This document shows positions 1 through 5,306 of a stretch of 6,160 nt of DNA, piece after piece. The position numbers were made by a program, and so were the translations under genes. The notes under the pieces were generated by a model. It was given only the letters and a program-made list of their open reading frames with translations, searched no databases and was not told where the DNA came from. Source of the stretch: Acetobacteraceae bacterium (GTDB taxonomy: Bacteria; Pseudomonadota; Alphaproteobacteria; Acetobacterales; Acetobacteraceae); contig JANXRT010000102.1 of NCBI GenBank assembly GCA_025356735.1, positions 1-6,160 of the forward strand, written 5' to 3'. The first letter of the stretch is position 1, and each line of letters begins with the position of its first letter.

Positions 1-342
1 GAAGCCCTTCTCGATGACGCAGTTGCCCTCGCAAAGCCGGTCCTGCGGGCAGATGCGGCCGCAAATTTCGGGGAAGATGTTGGTCGCCGACGACATCTCG
101 TAGGCTTCCTCCAGCCGGTTCTCGGCCGTAAGCTTGAGCCAGTCGGGGATGTGGTTGCCGAGCGGGCAGTGCACCGCACAGAACGGCACGCCGCACTGGC
201 TGCACCGGCTGGACTGGCTGGCGGCCTGGGCGGTGGCGAAATCCCGGTAAATCTCATCGAAATCGACACGGCGATCCTCGGCGTCGCGCTTGGGCGGCGT
301 CTGCTGCGCCACGGAGACGAATTTCAGCATCTTCTCACGCAT
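1..342 (-). CDS. gltD: Glutamate synthase (NADPH) small subunit, N-terminal part (cut by window edge)
   Basis: This is the beta subunit of NADPH-dependent GOGAT. It oxidises NADPH and passes electrons to the large subunit GltB, which makes glutamate from glutamine and 2-oxoglutarate in the cytoplasm. Only the first 114 codons are present and the rest lies beyond base 1. Two cysteine clusters typical of the N-terminal iron-sulfur domain are visible: C47-x2-C50-x4-C55-x3-C59-P (CSQCGVPFCAVHCP) and C94-x3-C98-x5-C104-x3-C108 (CGRICPQDRLCEGNC). They are separated by the family stretch IPDWLKLTAENRLEEAYE. An in-frame ATG at 354 exists, but the ATG at 342 is preferred because GGAG lies six bases before it. 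The FAD/NADPH-binding part is not seen. gltB is often adjacent in this group and may lie off the left edge; that is inference. The identification is firm and the exact start less so. Confidence 0.95.
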   Translation of the reverse strand, partial: MREKMLKFVSVAQQTPPKRDAEDRRVDFDEIYRDFATAQAASQSSRCSQCGVPFCAVHCPLGNHIPDWLKLTAENRLEEAYEMSSATNIFPEICGRICPQDRLCEGNCVIEKGF

Positions 343-451
343 CAGTCGCTCCATCGCTTGGGAACTTTGACCGTTACTGGTTCACGTCCCGCCTATAAGT
401 CACATACATCTTAGGACAGCTTTAACACCCTTTTATAAAGTTTTCTACAAC

Positions 452-467
452 CAGATGGCGCCATCTG
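452..467. promoter_or_regulatory. Perfect 16-bp palindrome in the AT-rich gap upstream of gltD
   Basis: CAGATGGCGCCATCTG reads identically on both strands. It sits in the AT-rich gap between the end of the NDUFA9-like gene (506) and the gltD start (342), about 110 bp upstream of that start. It is followed on the gltD strand by TTGTAG and then an AT-rich stretch with TATAAA, where a promoter could lie, but I find no well-spaced -35/-10 pair. The symmetry suits a binding site for a dimeric regulator. No run of T follows it on either strand, so it does not look like a terminator. No specific regulator can be named. Confidence 0.35.
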
Positions 468-505
468 AAAAAATAATCGACAAAGAATATCCGAAATGGA
501 CCTAT

Positions 506-1459
506 TCACGCCCGTTGTGCCGCCGGCTTTGTACCACCGCCTTGTTTGTAGCGACGCAGGTATCCCGGTACGATCAGATCCATCGGCGTTGCCACCAAAC
601 CCAGTTCCGAAAAACCGTTGGCACCGGCGGCCACCACATTGTCGCTTTCCAGCATCTTCAGTTGATCCGGGGTCAGCGGCTTGCCGGGCACATGCTGCAG
701 AACAGCCGCCTGCAGCCGGGCGATCGCCATTGGAACCTCGATCATCGGCCTTTCACGCCCGGTCATACGCAAGATCGAGGCCAGCAGCTCCCGCATTGTC
801 AGGATGTCCGGCCCGCCGAGCTCAAAGACCTGGCCGCCGACGCCGTCCAGGGTCAAAGCCGCCATCACCGCATCGGCGACGTCGCCGACATAGACCGGCT
901 GGAACCGCGAAGCGCCGGAGATGACCGGCAGGAACGGCAGCAGCCGGGCCATCTCGGCGAACCGGTTGAAGAACTGATCCTCCGGCCCGAACACGATCGA
1001 CGGCCGCAGGATGGTCGCCGCCGGAAAATGAGCAAGCACCTGACGCTCGCCCTCGCCTTTGCTGGCGCCATACCGGCTTGCGCTGCGCGGATCGGCGCCG
1101 ATCGCGGAAACATGCACCATCCGCCCGACCCCGTTCGCCGCCGCCAGCCGGGCGATCCGGGCAGGCCCCTCGGTTTGGATGCGGGCGAAGTCGCCGGCAC
1201 GTTGCTCGGCCAGGATGCCGATGAGGTTGATGACCCAATCCGCGCCCTCGACCGCGCGCAGCGTCTCGGCCTCGTTGCCGATCGACACCGCGAGCGGGAC
1301 GATCTGCCCAACGGTCCCCATCGGCTTGAGGAACATCGCACTCTCGGCACGGCGCACCGCCACCCGCACAACATGGCCCTGTTCAGCCAGCCGCTTGACC
1401 ACGTACCGGCCGATGAAGCCCGAGCCGCCGAACACCGTCACCACGCTGCGCGTTATCAT
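506..1459 (-). CDS. Complex I NDUFA9-like NAD(P)-binding protein (atypical SDR)
   Basis: This 317-residue protein belongs to the extended/atypical short-chain dehydrogenase group related to the mitochondrial complex I 39-kDa subunit NDUFA9. That subunit binds NADPH and helps stabilise complex I; a similar role here is inferred. The Rossmann nucleotide motif GGSGFIG is at residues 11-17. S118 and Y130-x3-K134 (YGASK) match the SDR catalytic positions. The middle has the family pattern ILRPSIVFGPEDQFFNRFA followed by QPVYVGDVADAV, and the C-terminus has LTPDQLKML and a TPMDL segment typical of this family. The reading frame is open to an ATG at 1525, but the ATG at 1459 is chosen: AGGAGA lies eight bases upstream, the protein then begins directly before the Rossmann fold, and a candidate promoter occupies 1497-1525. 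It is transcribed towards gltD with about 160 bp between them and no obvious intrinsic terminator. Other SDR functions cannot be excluded. Confidence 0.88.
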   Translation of the reverse strand: MITRSVVTVFGGSGFIGRYVVKRLAEQGHVVRVAVRRAESAMFLKPMGTVGQIVPLAVSIGNEAETLRAVEGADWVINLIGILAEQRAGDFARIQTEGPARIARLAAANGVGRMVHVSAIGADPRSASRYGASKGEGERQVLAHFPAATILRPSIVFGPEDQFFNRFAEMARLLPFLPVISGASRFQPVYVGDVADAVMAALTLDGVGGQVFELGGPDILTMRELLASILRMTGRERPMIEVPMAIARLQAAVLQHVPGKPLTPDQLKMLESDNVVAAGANGFSELGLVATPMDLIVPGYLRRYKQGGGTKPAAQRA

Positions 1460-1485
1460 GTCCGTATCTCCTGTGGGTCGGGCGA

Positions 1486-1495
1486 GTTCATGAAC
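1486..1495. promoter_or_regulatory. 10-bp palindrome at the predicted start of the NDUFA9-like transcript
   Basis: GTTCATGAAC is a perfect palindrome lying just downstream of the candidate -10 box of the minus-strand gene, around its expected transcription start. That position would suit an operator. Palindromes of this length arise by chance fairly often, so this is only a suggestion. Confidence 0.2.
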
Positions 1496-1496
1496 C

Positions 1497-1525
1497 TTGA
1501 TATGTGGCTGTGGCGCGATCCTCAA
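1497..1525 (-). promoter_or_regulatory. Candidate sigma-70 promoter of the NDUFA9-like gene
   Basis: On the minus strand TTGAGG (1525-1520) and TATCAA (1502-1497) are separated by 17 bases. Each box matches four of six consensus positions. Transcription would begin near 1490, about 30 bases before the chosen ATG at 1459 and its AGGAGA site. It also implies that the longer reading frame from 1525 is not translated, because that ATG would lie upstream of the transcript. Confidence 0.45.
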
Positions 1526-1545
1526 GCGCAGTCCCGCATTATCGG

Positions 1546-1574
1546 TTGACGCCGCGCGGTGCCGGGGCTACATC
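1546..1574 (+). promoter_or_regulatory. Promoter of tRNA-Leu (and possibly rnd)
   Basis: TTGACG (1546-1551) and TACATC (1569-1574) are separated by exactly 17 bases. The -35 box matches five of six positions. A strong TTGAC with a looser -10 is common at alphaproteobacterial stable-RNA promoters. The predicted start is near 1581, giving a leader of roughly 37 bases before the tRNA. It points away from the NDUFA9-like promoter, so 1460-1617 is a divergent control region. Confidence 0.6.
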
Positions 1575-1579
1575 GCCGG

Positions 1580-1606
1580 CCCACCCTCGATCGATCGGAA
1601 GGTGGG
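1580..1606 (+). other. Hairpin in the tRNA-Leu 5' leader
   Basis: CCCACC (1580-1585) can pair with GGTGGG (1601-1606) around a 15-base loop that includes the self-complementary CGATCGATCG (1588-1597). It would occupy the start of the leader, 11 bases before the mature tRNA 5' end cut by RNase P. A role in leader folding is inference. Confidence 0.3.
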
Positions 1607-1617
1607 AAGCACCGGTT

Positions 1618-1704
1618 GCCCTGGTGGCGGAATTGGTAGACGCGCAGGTTTCAGGTACCTGTGGCCGCAAGGTCGTGGAAGTTCGAGTCTTCTCCTGGGC
1701 ACCA
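1618..1704 (+). tRNA. tRNA-Leu, anticodon CAG (reads CUG)
   Basis: The 87-base class II tRNA folds by hand. The D arm contains GGCGGAATTGGTAGACGC. The anticodon stem is CAGGT/ACCTG (1645-1649 with 1657-1661), and its seven-base loop TTCAGGT gives anticodon CAG at 1652-1654. The long variable arm is GGCC-GCAA-GGTC (1663-1674), as expected for leucine. The T arm is GGAAG/CTTCT around TTCGAGT (1677-1693). The discriminator base is A1701 and CCA is encoded at 1702-1704. The acceptor stem pairs 1618-1624 with 1694-1700 except for a T1622/T1696 (U5-U68) mismatch. CUG is expected to be a heavily used leucine codon in such GC-rich genomes. It lies between a good promoter and rnd. Confidence 0.97.
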
Positions 1705-1746
1705 TAATCCACCGTCGTTGATCCATCGGCATTTCTGCCACCGGCC

Positions 1747-1773
1747 GAGGCGGCCTGCCGCCTTGAACGGCAG
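1747..1773 (+). other. Two mutually exclusive hairpins between tRNA-Leu and rnd
   Basis: AGGCGG (1748-1753) can pair with CCGCCT (1758-1763) around the loop CCTG. Alternatively CTGCCG (1755-1760) can pair with CGGCAG (1768-1773). They share bases, so only one can form at a time. Neither is followed by a T run, which argues against a strong intrinsic terminator and allows readthrough from the tRNA into rnd. The second hairpin ends nine bases before the first possible rnd start and could limit ribosome access. Function is inferred. Confidence 0.3.
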
Positions 1774-1782
1774 CCTGAAACA

Positions 1783-2433
1783 ATGAGCACGATCTTCATG
1801 GCCAACGGCACTATCCACCTGCACCGGCACGACCTGCCGGACGGTCTTTCGCTAGGTCCTGTCGTCGCCGTGGACACCGAAACGATGGGCCTCAACCCAC
1901 ACCGCGACCGGCTCTGCCTGGTGCAGCTGTCGTCGGGCGACGGCACCGCCCACCTGGTGCAGCTGATCCCGCTGCCGCTCGGCGGCCGCGGCTACGACTG
2001 CCCGAACCTGAAGACGCTGCTTGGCTCGCCCAATGTCACCAAGCTGATGCATTTCGCGCGCTTCGATGTCGGCGTCATCCAGCACTATCTCGGCGTCGAT
2101 GCGACGCCGGTGAAATGCACCAAGATCGCGGCCAGGCTGGTGCGGACCTTCACAGACCGCCACGGCCTCAAGGACCTTTGCCGCGAGCTGATCGGCGTCG
2201 ATCTCTCGAAGCAGCAGCAGACCTCGGACTGGGGTTCCGTCGAACTGTCGCCCGAGCAGCTGACCTATGCCGCTTCCGACGTGCTCTACCTTCATGCCTT
2301 ATGGGCTAAGCTTGAAGCGTTGCTGCGGCGGGAGAACCGGCTTGATCTGGCCGAGGCCTGCTTCCGTTTCCTGCCGGCACGAACGCGGCTCGATCGGCTC
2401 GGCTACGACGATCCCGACATTTTCGCCCATTGA
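1783..2433 (+). CDS. rnd: Ribonuclease D, short form without HRDC domains
   Basis: This is a 3'-to-5' exoribonuclease of the DEDDy family, which trims tRNA precursors and other small RNAs in the cytoplasm. All catalytic motifs are visible: ExoI D31-T-E33 in VDTETMGL, ExoII in LMHFARFD with D95, and ExoIII Y162-A-A-S-D166. The conserved stretch HGLKDLCRELIGVDLSKQQQ is also present. At 216 residues it consists of the exonuclease domain alone; E. coli RNase D (about 375 residues) also has two HRDC domains. Short forms like this are usual in alphaproteobacteria. The start is uncertain: neither the ATG at 1783 nor the in-frame ATG at 1798 (MANGTIHLHR, which fits family N-termini well) has a good ribosome site. 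The gene lies 78 bp after tRNA-Leu with no clear terminator between, so it may share that promoter. No strong terminator is seen after it. Confidence 0.93.
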   Translation: MSTIFMANGTIHLHRHDLPDGLSLGPVVAVDTETMGLNPHRDRLCLVQLSSGDGTAHLVQLIPLPLGGRGYDCPNLKTLLGSPNVTKLMHFARFDVGVIQHYLGVDATPVKCTKIAARLVRTFTDRHGLKDLCRELIGVDLSKQQQTSDWGSVELSPEQLTYAASDVLYLHALWAKLEALLRRENRLDLAEACFRFLPARTRLDRLGYDDPDIFAH

Positions 2434-2467
2434 CGATTGCAGTCCACAAGAATTTATTCATAAACTG

Positions 2468-2523
2468 ACGGGATTGTGAACTCTGGCACGGTTCTTGTCT
2501 GAATTTACAATTCGAAATCCCGT
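2468..2523. repeat. 8-bp inverted repeat bracketing the kdsD promoter region
   Basis: ACGGGATT (2468-2475) is matched by its exact reverse complement AATCCCGT (2516-2523) across a 40-base gap. The arms enclose the sigma-54-like element and the TACAAT box. The arm centres are 48 bp apart. Binding of one regulator to both arms, or a long hairpin, is possible but unproven, and a chance match of this size is not rare. Confidence 0.3.
2484..2499 (+). promoter_or_regulatory. Candidate sigma-54 (RpoN) promoter for kdsD-lptCAB
   Basis: The element TGGCACG-GTTC-TTGT fits the -24/-12 consensus TGGCACG-N4-TTGC. The GG and the GT standing in for GC are exactly 10 bases apart, as required. The one departure is T instead of C at the -12 position, which could weaken it. 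Transcription would begin near 2510, about 80 bases before the kdsD ATG. A sigma-70-like -10 box (TACAAT, 2506-2511) lies just downstream but lacks a good -35. A weak alternative is TTGACC (2529-2534) with TAGAGA (2553-2558). The 158-bp gap has no other gene. The match is seen; its use is inferred. Confidence 0.4.
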
Positions 2524-2591
2524 TTTCATTGACCCTGGCGGTGTGGGTGCCCTAGAGAAACGCATCGTCATCCTGAAGGATCGCCGCCTGC

Positions 2592-3596
2592 ATGAGTGCC
2601 CTGGCCGCTCCCACCCGCCTACCCGTCCGCGAGCGTGACGACGACCTGATCGTTGCCCGCGCGGTGCTGGGCACGGAAGCGGCGGGGTTGAACGCGCTCG
2701 CGGCCGCACTGGATGCGACCTTTGGCGGCGCCGTCGATCGGCTCGCCGCCATAGCCGGGCGCGTTGTGGTCTCCGGCATGGGCAAGTCCGGTCATGTCGC
2801 GCGCAAGATCGCGGCAACTTTGGCGTCCACCGGAACGCCCGCCTTGTTCGTGCACCCGGCTGAGGCCTCGCATGGCGATCTTGGCATGATCGTGCCCGGT
2901 GACGCCGTGCTGGCGCTGTCGAACTCAGGCGAAACCGCCGAGCTGGCCGATTTGGTCGCCCATAGCCGGCGATTCGCGCTGCCGCTGGTCGCAATCACCG
3001 CGCGTCCAGACTCGGCGCTGGCCCGGGCCGCCGATGTCGCGCTGCTGCTGCCGGATGCCGCCGAAGCCTGCCCGATGGGCTTGGCGCCGACCACCAGCAC
3101 CACGATGCAGATGGCGCTGGGTGACGCGCTGGCGGTGGCGCTGCTCACCCGCCGCGGCTTCTCGGCCGCGGAATTCCGAACCTTCCATCCCGGCGGCAAG
3201 CTCGGCTCCCGACTTCGCCACGTTCGTGACCTGATGCACTCGGGCGACGCCATGCCGCTGACCGTCGGCGAAACCCCGATGCACGAGGCGCTGCTGCTGA
3301 TCACTGAAAAGCAGTTCGGCTGCGTCGGCGTCGTCGATGCCGGTGGCAGGCTGGCCGGCATCGTCACCGATGGCGATCTGCGCCGCGCGATGGGTCCCGA
3401 TCTGCTGTCGCGCCGGGTTTTCGAAATTATGACCCAGGCGCCGCGCAGCATCGGCCCCGACGCCCTGGCGGCGGAGGCGCTGCATGCCATGACGGCGCGG
3501 CAGCGCCGCATCACCAGCCTGTTCGTGGTCGATGCCGACCGCCGTCCGGTCGGCATCCTGCATCTGCACGACCTGCTGCGCGCCGGGTTGGCGTGA
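2592..3596 (+). CDS. kdsD: D-arabinose 5-phosphate isomerase (KpsF/GutQ family)
   Basis: The enzyme interconverts ribulose 5-phosphate and arabinose 5-phosphate in the cytoplasm, supplying Kdo for the lipopolysaccharide core. At 334 residues it has the normal three-domain layout. The SIS sugar-isomerase domain spans about residues 35-185, with GMGKSGHVARKIAATLAST (from 62), HGDLGMI (94-100), SNSGETAEL (110-118) and the PTTSTTMQMALGDALAVAL region. HPGGKLG (199-205) follows. Two CBS domains lie at about 211-268 and 276-332. K65, E117, E158 and H199 fall at the positions of the E. coli KdsD catalytic residues K59, E111, E152 and H193. The ATG at 2592 is preceded by GAAGGA, 11 bases away, which is slightly long. 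It is the first gene of the lpt operon, and its stop is 10 bases before lptC. GutQ is a paralogue with the same reaction; the LPS context favours kdsD. Confidence 0.95.
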   Translation: MSALAAPTRLPVRERDDDLIVARAVLGTEAAGLNALAAALDATFGGAVDRLAAIAGRVVVSGMGKSGHVARKIAATLASTGTPALFVHPAEASHGDLGMIVPGDAVLALSNSGETAELADLVAHSRRFALPLVAITARPDSALARAADVALLLPDAAEACPMGLAPTTSTTMQMALGDALAVALLTRRGFSAAEFRTFHPGGKLGSRLRHVRDLMHSGDAMPLTVGETPMHEALLLITEKQFGCVGVVDAGGRLAGIVTDGDLRRAMGPDLLSRRVFEIMTQAPRSIGPDALAAEALHAMTARQRRITSLFVVDADRRPVGILHLHDLLRAGLA

Positions 3597-3606
3597 GCAT
3601 CCCGCC

Positions 3607-4311
3607 ATGAGCATCGCGCCGCTGCTACGCGCGAAGCCGGTCAACCCGCGCGATGGCCGGGTGTTCGGCCAGGCGGGGACGCGAAAGCCGCCTTCGCCCG
3701 GCGGCATCGCCCGTCGCCGGCGGCTGATCCAGGTCACCAAGATACTGCTGCCGGCGGTGGCGCTGGCGCTGCTGGCGGCGATCGCGCTGTGGCCGGAGAT
3801 CGACCGCGCCAACGAGCACAATCGGTTCGGCTTCGGCGCGCTGAGCGGCGAGATCGACGGCGCCCGGCTGACCCATGCCCGCTACCGCGGCGTCGACGAG
3901 ACCAACCGGCCCTACACCATCACCGCCGACATCGCCCGCCAGGAAACCCCCGAGCGGGTCGAGCTGACCACCCCGGTCGCCGACCTGACCGAGCGCGACG
4001 GCAGCTGGCTGATGCTGCGCGCCAGGCACGGCACCTACATGCAGAAGGTCGACCAGCTCGATCTGCTGCATGACGTGGTGCTGTATCGCGACGACGGGCT
4101 GACCCTGACGACCGCGAGCGCTGCCATCGACCTGCGCAACGGGGCGGCCGCGAGCGGCGTCACGGTGCACGCCGAAGGGCCGTTCGGCAGTCTCGATTCC
4201 GAGGGTTTCACCCTTGTGGACAAGGGCACCGCGGTTCAATTCGCCGGCCCGGCCCGGCTGGTGATGAACGCGGCCTCGGGCAAGGGCGGCGAACCGGGAT
4301 CGGCGAAATGA
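3607..4311 (+). CDS. lptC: LPS export protein LptC, inner-membrane bitopic
   Basis: LptC takes lipopolysaccharide from the LptB2FG transporter and hands it to periplasmic LptA. The 234-residue protein has a basic cytoplasmic N-terminus (RRRR at 36-39), one membrane helix at about 43-63 (VTKILLPAVALALLAAIALW), then a periplasmic beta-jellyroll. YRGVDETNRPYTITADIA (93-110) and the repeated beta-strand pattern up to GPFGSLDSEGF (191-201) and FAGPARLVM (212-220) are typical of alphaproteobacterial LptC. It is longer than E. coli LptC (191 residues), mainly because of about 35 extra residues before the helix. The frame is open further upstream to 3532 inside kdsD, but ATG 3607 is chosen because it lies 10 bases after the kdsD stop and gives a sensible N-terminus. 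The ribosome site is weak, so coupling to kdsD translation is likely. Its stop overlaps the lptA start by 4 bases. Confidence 0.92.
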   Translation: MSIAPLLRAKPVNPRDGRVFGQAGTRKPPSPGGIARRRRLIQVTKILLPAVALALLAAIALWPEIDRANEHNRFGFGALSGEIDGARLTHARYRGVDETNRPYTITADIARQETPERVELTTPVADLTERDGSWLMLRARHGTYMQKVDQLDLLHDVVLYRDDGLTLTTASAAIDLRNGAAASGVTVHAEGPFGSLDSEGFTLVDKGTAVQFAGPARLVMNAASGKGGEPGSAK

Positions 4312-5306
4312 TGCGCATCGGATGTGCCGCCGTCGCCCTGTTGCTCGGGATCGGCGTCGATGCGCCGGTATGGGCGCAGCCGCTCGACCTTGCCAGCGGT
4401 GGCCCCGTGACCGTGACCGCGCGCGACGGGATCGACTGGCAGCAGGAGGCCAAGGTGGTCATCGCGCGCGGCGACGCCCGAGCCGTGCGGGAGAACGTCA
4501 CCGTCACCGCCGATCGTCTGATCGCGCATTACCGCCCCAAGGTGGGGGCCACGGCGGCGGCTCAGCCGGCGGCGATACCGGCTTCGACCAAGGCGCCAGG
4601 CAATGCGGCGCCGGGTGCAGACAACGGCGGCAACGAGATCTATCAGCTCGAAGCGATCGGCAACGTCCGCATCTTCACGCCGACCGATGTCGCGACCGGC
4701 GATCACGGCGTCTATGACATGGATCAGGCGGTGCTGGTGCTGACCGGGCGCAATCTCACCCTTACCCGGCCGGCCGAAATCATCACCGCCCGCGACAGCC
4801 TGGAATACTGGTCGCAGGCCCATCGCGCGGTGGCGCGCGGCAACGCCACGGTGGTGACGACCGATGGCCGGGAGGTCAAGGGCGACACGCTGGTCGCCTA
4901 TACCTCGCCGCCGGCCGATGCCAAGCCCGCGGGCACGACCGTTGCCAAGCCGGTTCCGGCCGCGGCCAAGCCGGGCGACGATCCGCTGGCCGCGTCAGGG
5001 CGCATCGAGAAGGTCGAGGCGTTCGGCAACGTGCTGGTGCGCACCGCGACCGACACCGTCACCGGCGACCGCGGCGTTTATGTGCCCGATACTGGCATCG
5101 CCCGGCTGGGCGGGTCGGTGCGCATCACCCGTGGCCAGAACCAGCTCAACGGCCAGGAGGCCGAGGTCGATCTGAAGACCGGCATTTCCCACCTTACCGC
5201 CACCGGCGGCCGGGTTCAGGGATTGGTGACGCCAAGCGACGGCGCGGGTCGCAAGGCGCCGGACGCCGCGAAAAGCCCCAATCCCGCAAAAGGCCCGGCA
5301 CGATGA
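4308..5306 (+). CDS. lptA: LPS transport periplasmic protein LptA, enlarged with internal duplication
   Basis: LptA forms the periplasmic bridge that carries lipopolysaccharide between LptC and outer-membrane LptD. The first 23 residues look like a signal peptide (hydrophobic AAVALLLGIGV, then VWA before Q24). The mature protein has OstA/LptA-type beta-strand repeats: residues 35-154 and 159-275 are two copies of one unit, and 276-307 is the start of a third. Matching landmarks are LEAIGNV...TGDHGVYD (114-137) and VEAFGNV...TGDRGVYV (236-259). Each copy carries an Ala/Pro-rich low-complexity linker at the same place (79-109 and 202-230), and an Ala/Pro/Lys tail ends the protein. At 332 residues it is much longer than E. 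coli LptA (185). The start ATG overlaps the lptC stop (ATGA); the next codon is also ATG (4311) and could be used. It overlaps lptB by 4 bases. LptA function is firm from context. Confidence 0.9.
   Translation: MMRIGCAAVALLLGIGVDAPVWAQPLDLASGGPVTVTARDGIDWQQEAKVVIARGDARAVRENVTVTADRLIAHYRPKVGATAAAQPAAIPASTKAPGNAAPGADNGGNEIYQLEAIGNVRIFTPTDVATGDHGVYDMDQAVLVLTGRNLTLTRPAEIITARDSLEYWSQAHRAVARGNATVVTTDGREVKGDTLVAYTSPPADAKPAGTTVAKPVPAAAKPGDDPLAASGRIEKVEAFGNVLVRTATDTVTGDRGVYVPDTGIARLGGSVRITRGQNQLNGQEAEVDLKTGISHLTATGGRVQGLVTPSDGAGRKAPDAAKSPNPAKGPAR
4410..5132 (+). repeat. Tandem duplication inside lptA (protein-level repeat)
   Basis: Copy A covers 4410-4769 (residues 35-154) and copy B covers 4782-5132 (residues 159-275). 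They align from VTARDGIDWQQEAK/ITARDSLEYWSQAH through ARGDARAV/ARGNATVV, ADRLIAHY/GDTLVAYT, EAIGNVRI/EAFGNVLV and TGDHGVYD/TGDRGVYV to NLTLTR/SVRITR. Each copy has a low-complexity insert between its halves. The similarity is clear in protein but diverged in DNA, so the duplication is old rather than a recent slippage. Confidence 0.7.

Noticed and set aside
151..414. Plus-strand 87-codon frame over the gltD start
   Set aside because: It lies opposite gltD, whose cysteine motifs are unmistakable, and has no recognisable content.
452..476. Palindrome plus A-run as an intrinsic terminator
   Set aside because: On the minus strand, where both flanking genes run, the T-rich stretch comes before the palindrome and not after it.
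1460..1525. Upstream extension of the NDUFA9-like protein to ATG 1525
   Set aside because: The extra 22 residues are not family-like, the ATG at 1459 has an AGGAGA site, and a candidate promoter covers 1497-1525.
455..1549. Long plus-strand open frame (364 codons) opposite the NDUFA9-like gene
   Set aside because: It is the GC-rich shadow of a clearly recognisable minus-strand gene. Its translation is Arg/His/Pro-rich without any family motif, and it starts in the AT-rich gap with no ribosome site.
1539..1946. Minus-strand 135-codon frame across tRNA-Leu
   Set aside because: It runs antisense through a tRNA and the start of rnd, with no motif and no ribosome site.
2434..2467. Possible terminator after rnd
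   Set aside because: Only a 4-bp pairing (GAAT/ATTC) is found, with no GC stem and no T run.
3532..3606. N-terminal extension of LptC into kdsD
   Set aside because: It would overlap the conserved last CBS domain of KdsD and adds Cys-rich residues unlike LptC; ATG 3607 fits the operon spacing.
2792..3821. Minus-strand frames (254 and 298 codons) opposite kdsD and lptC
   Set aside because: These are shadows of two well-identified genes, with low-complexity Ser/Ala/Arg or Gln/His/Gly-rich translations.
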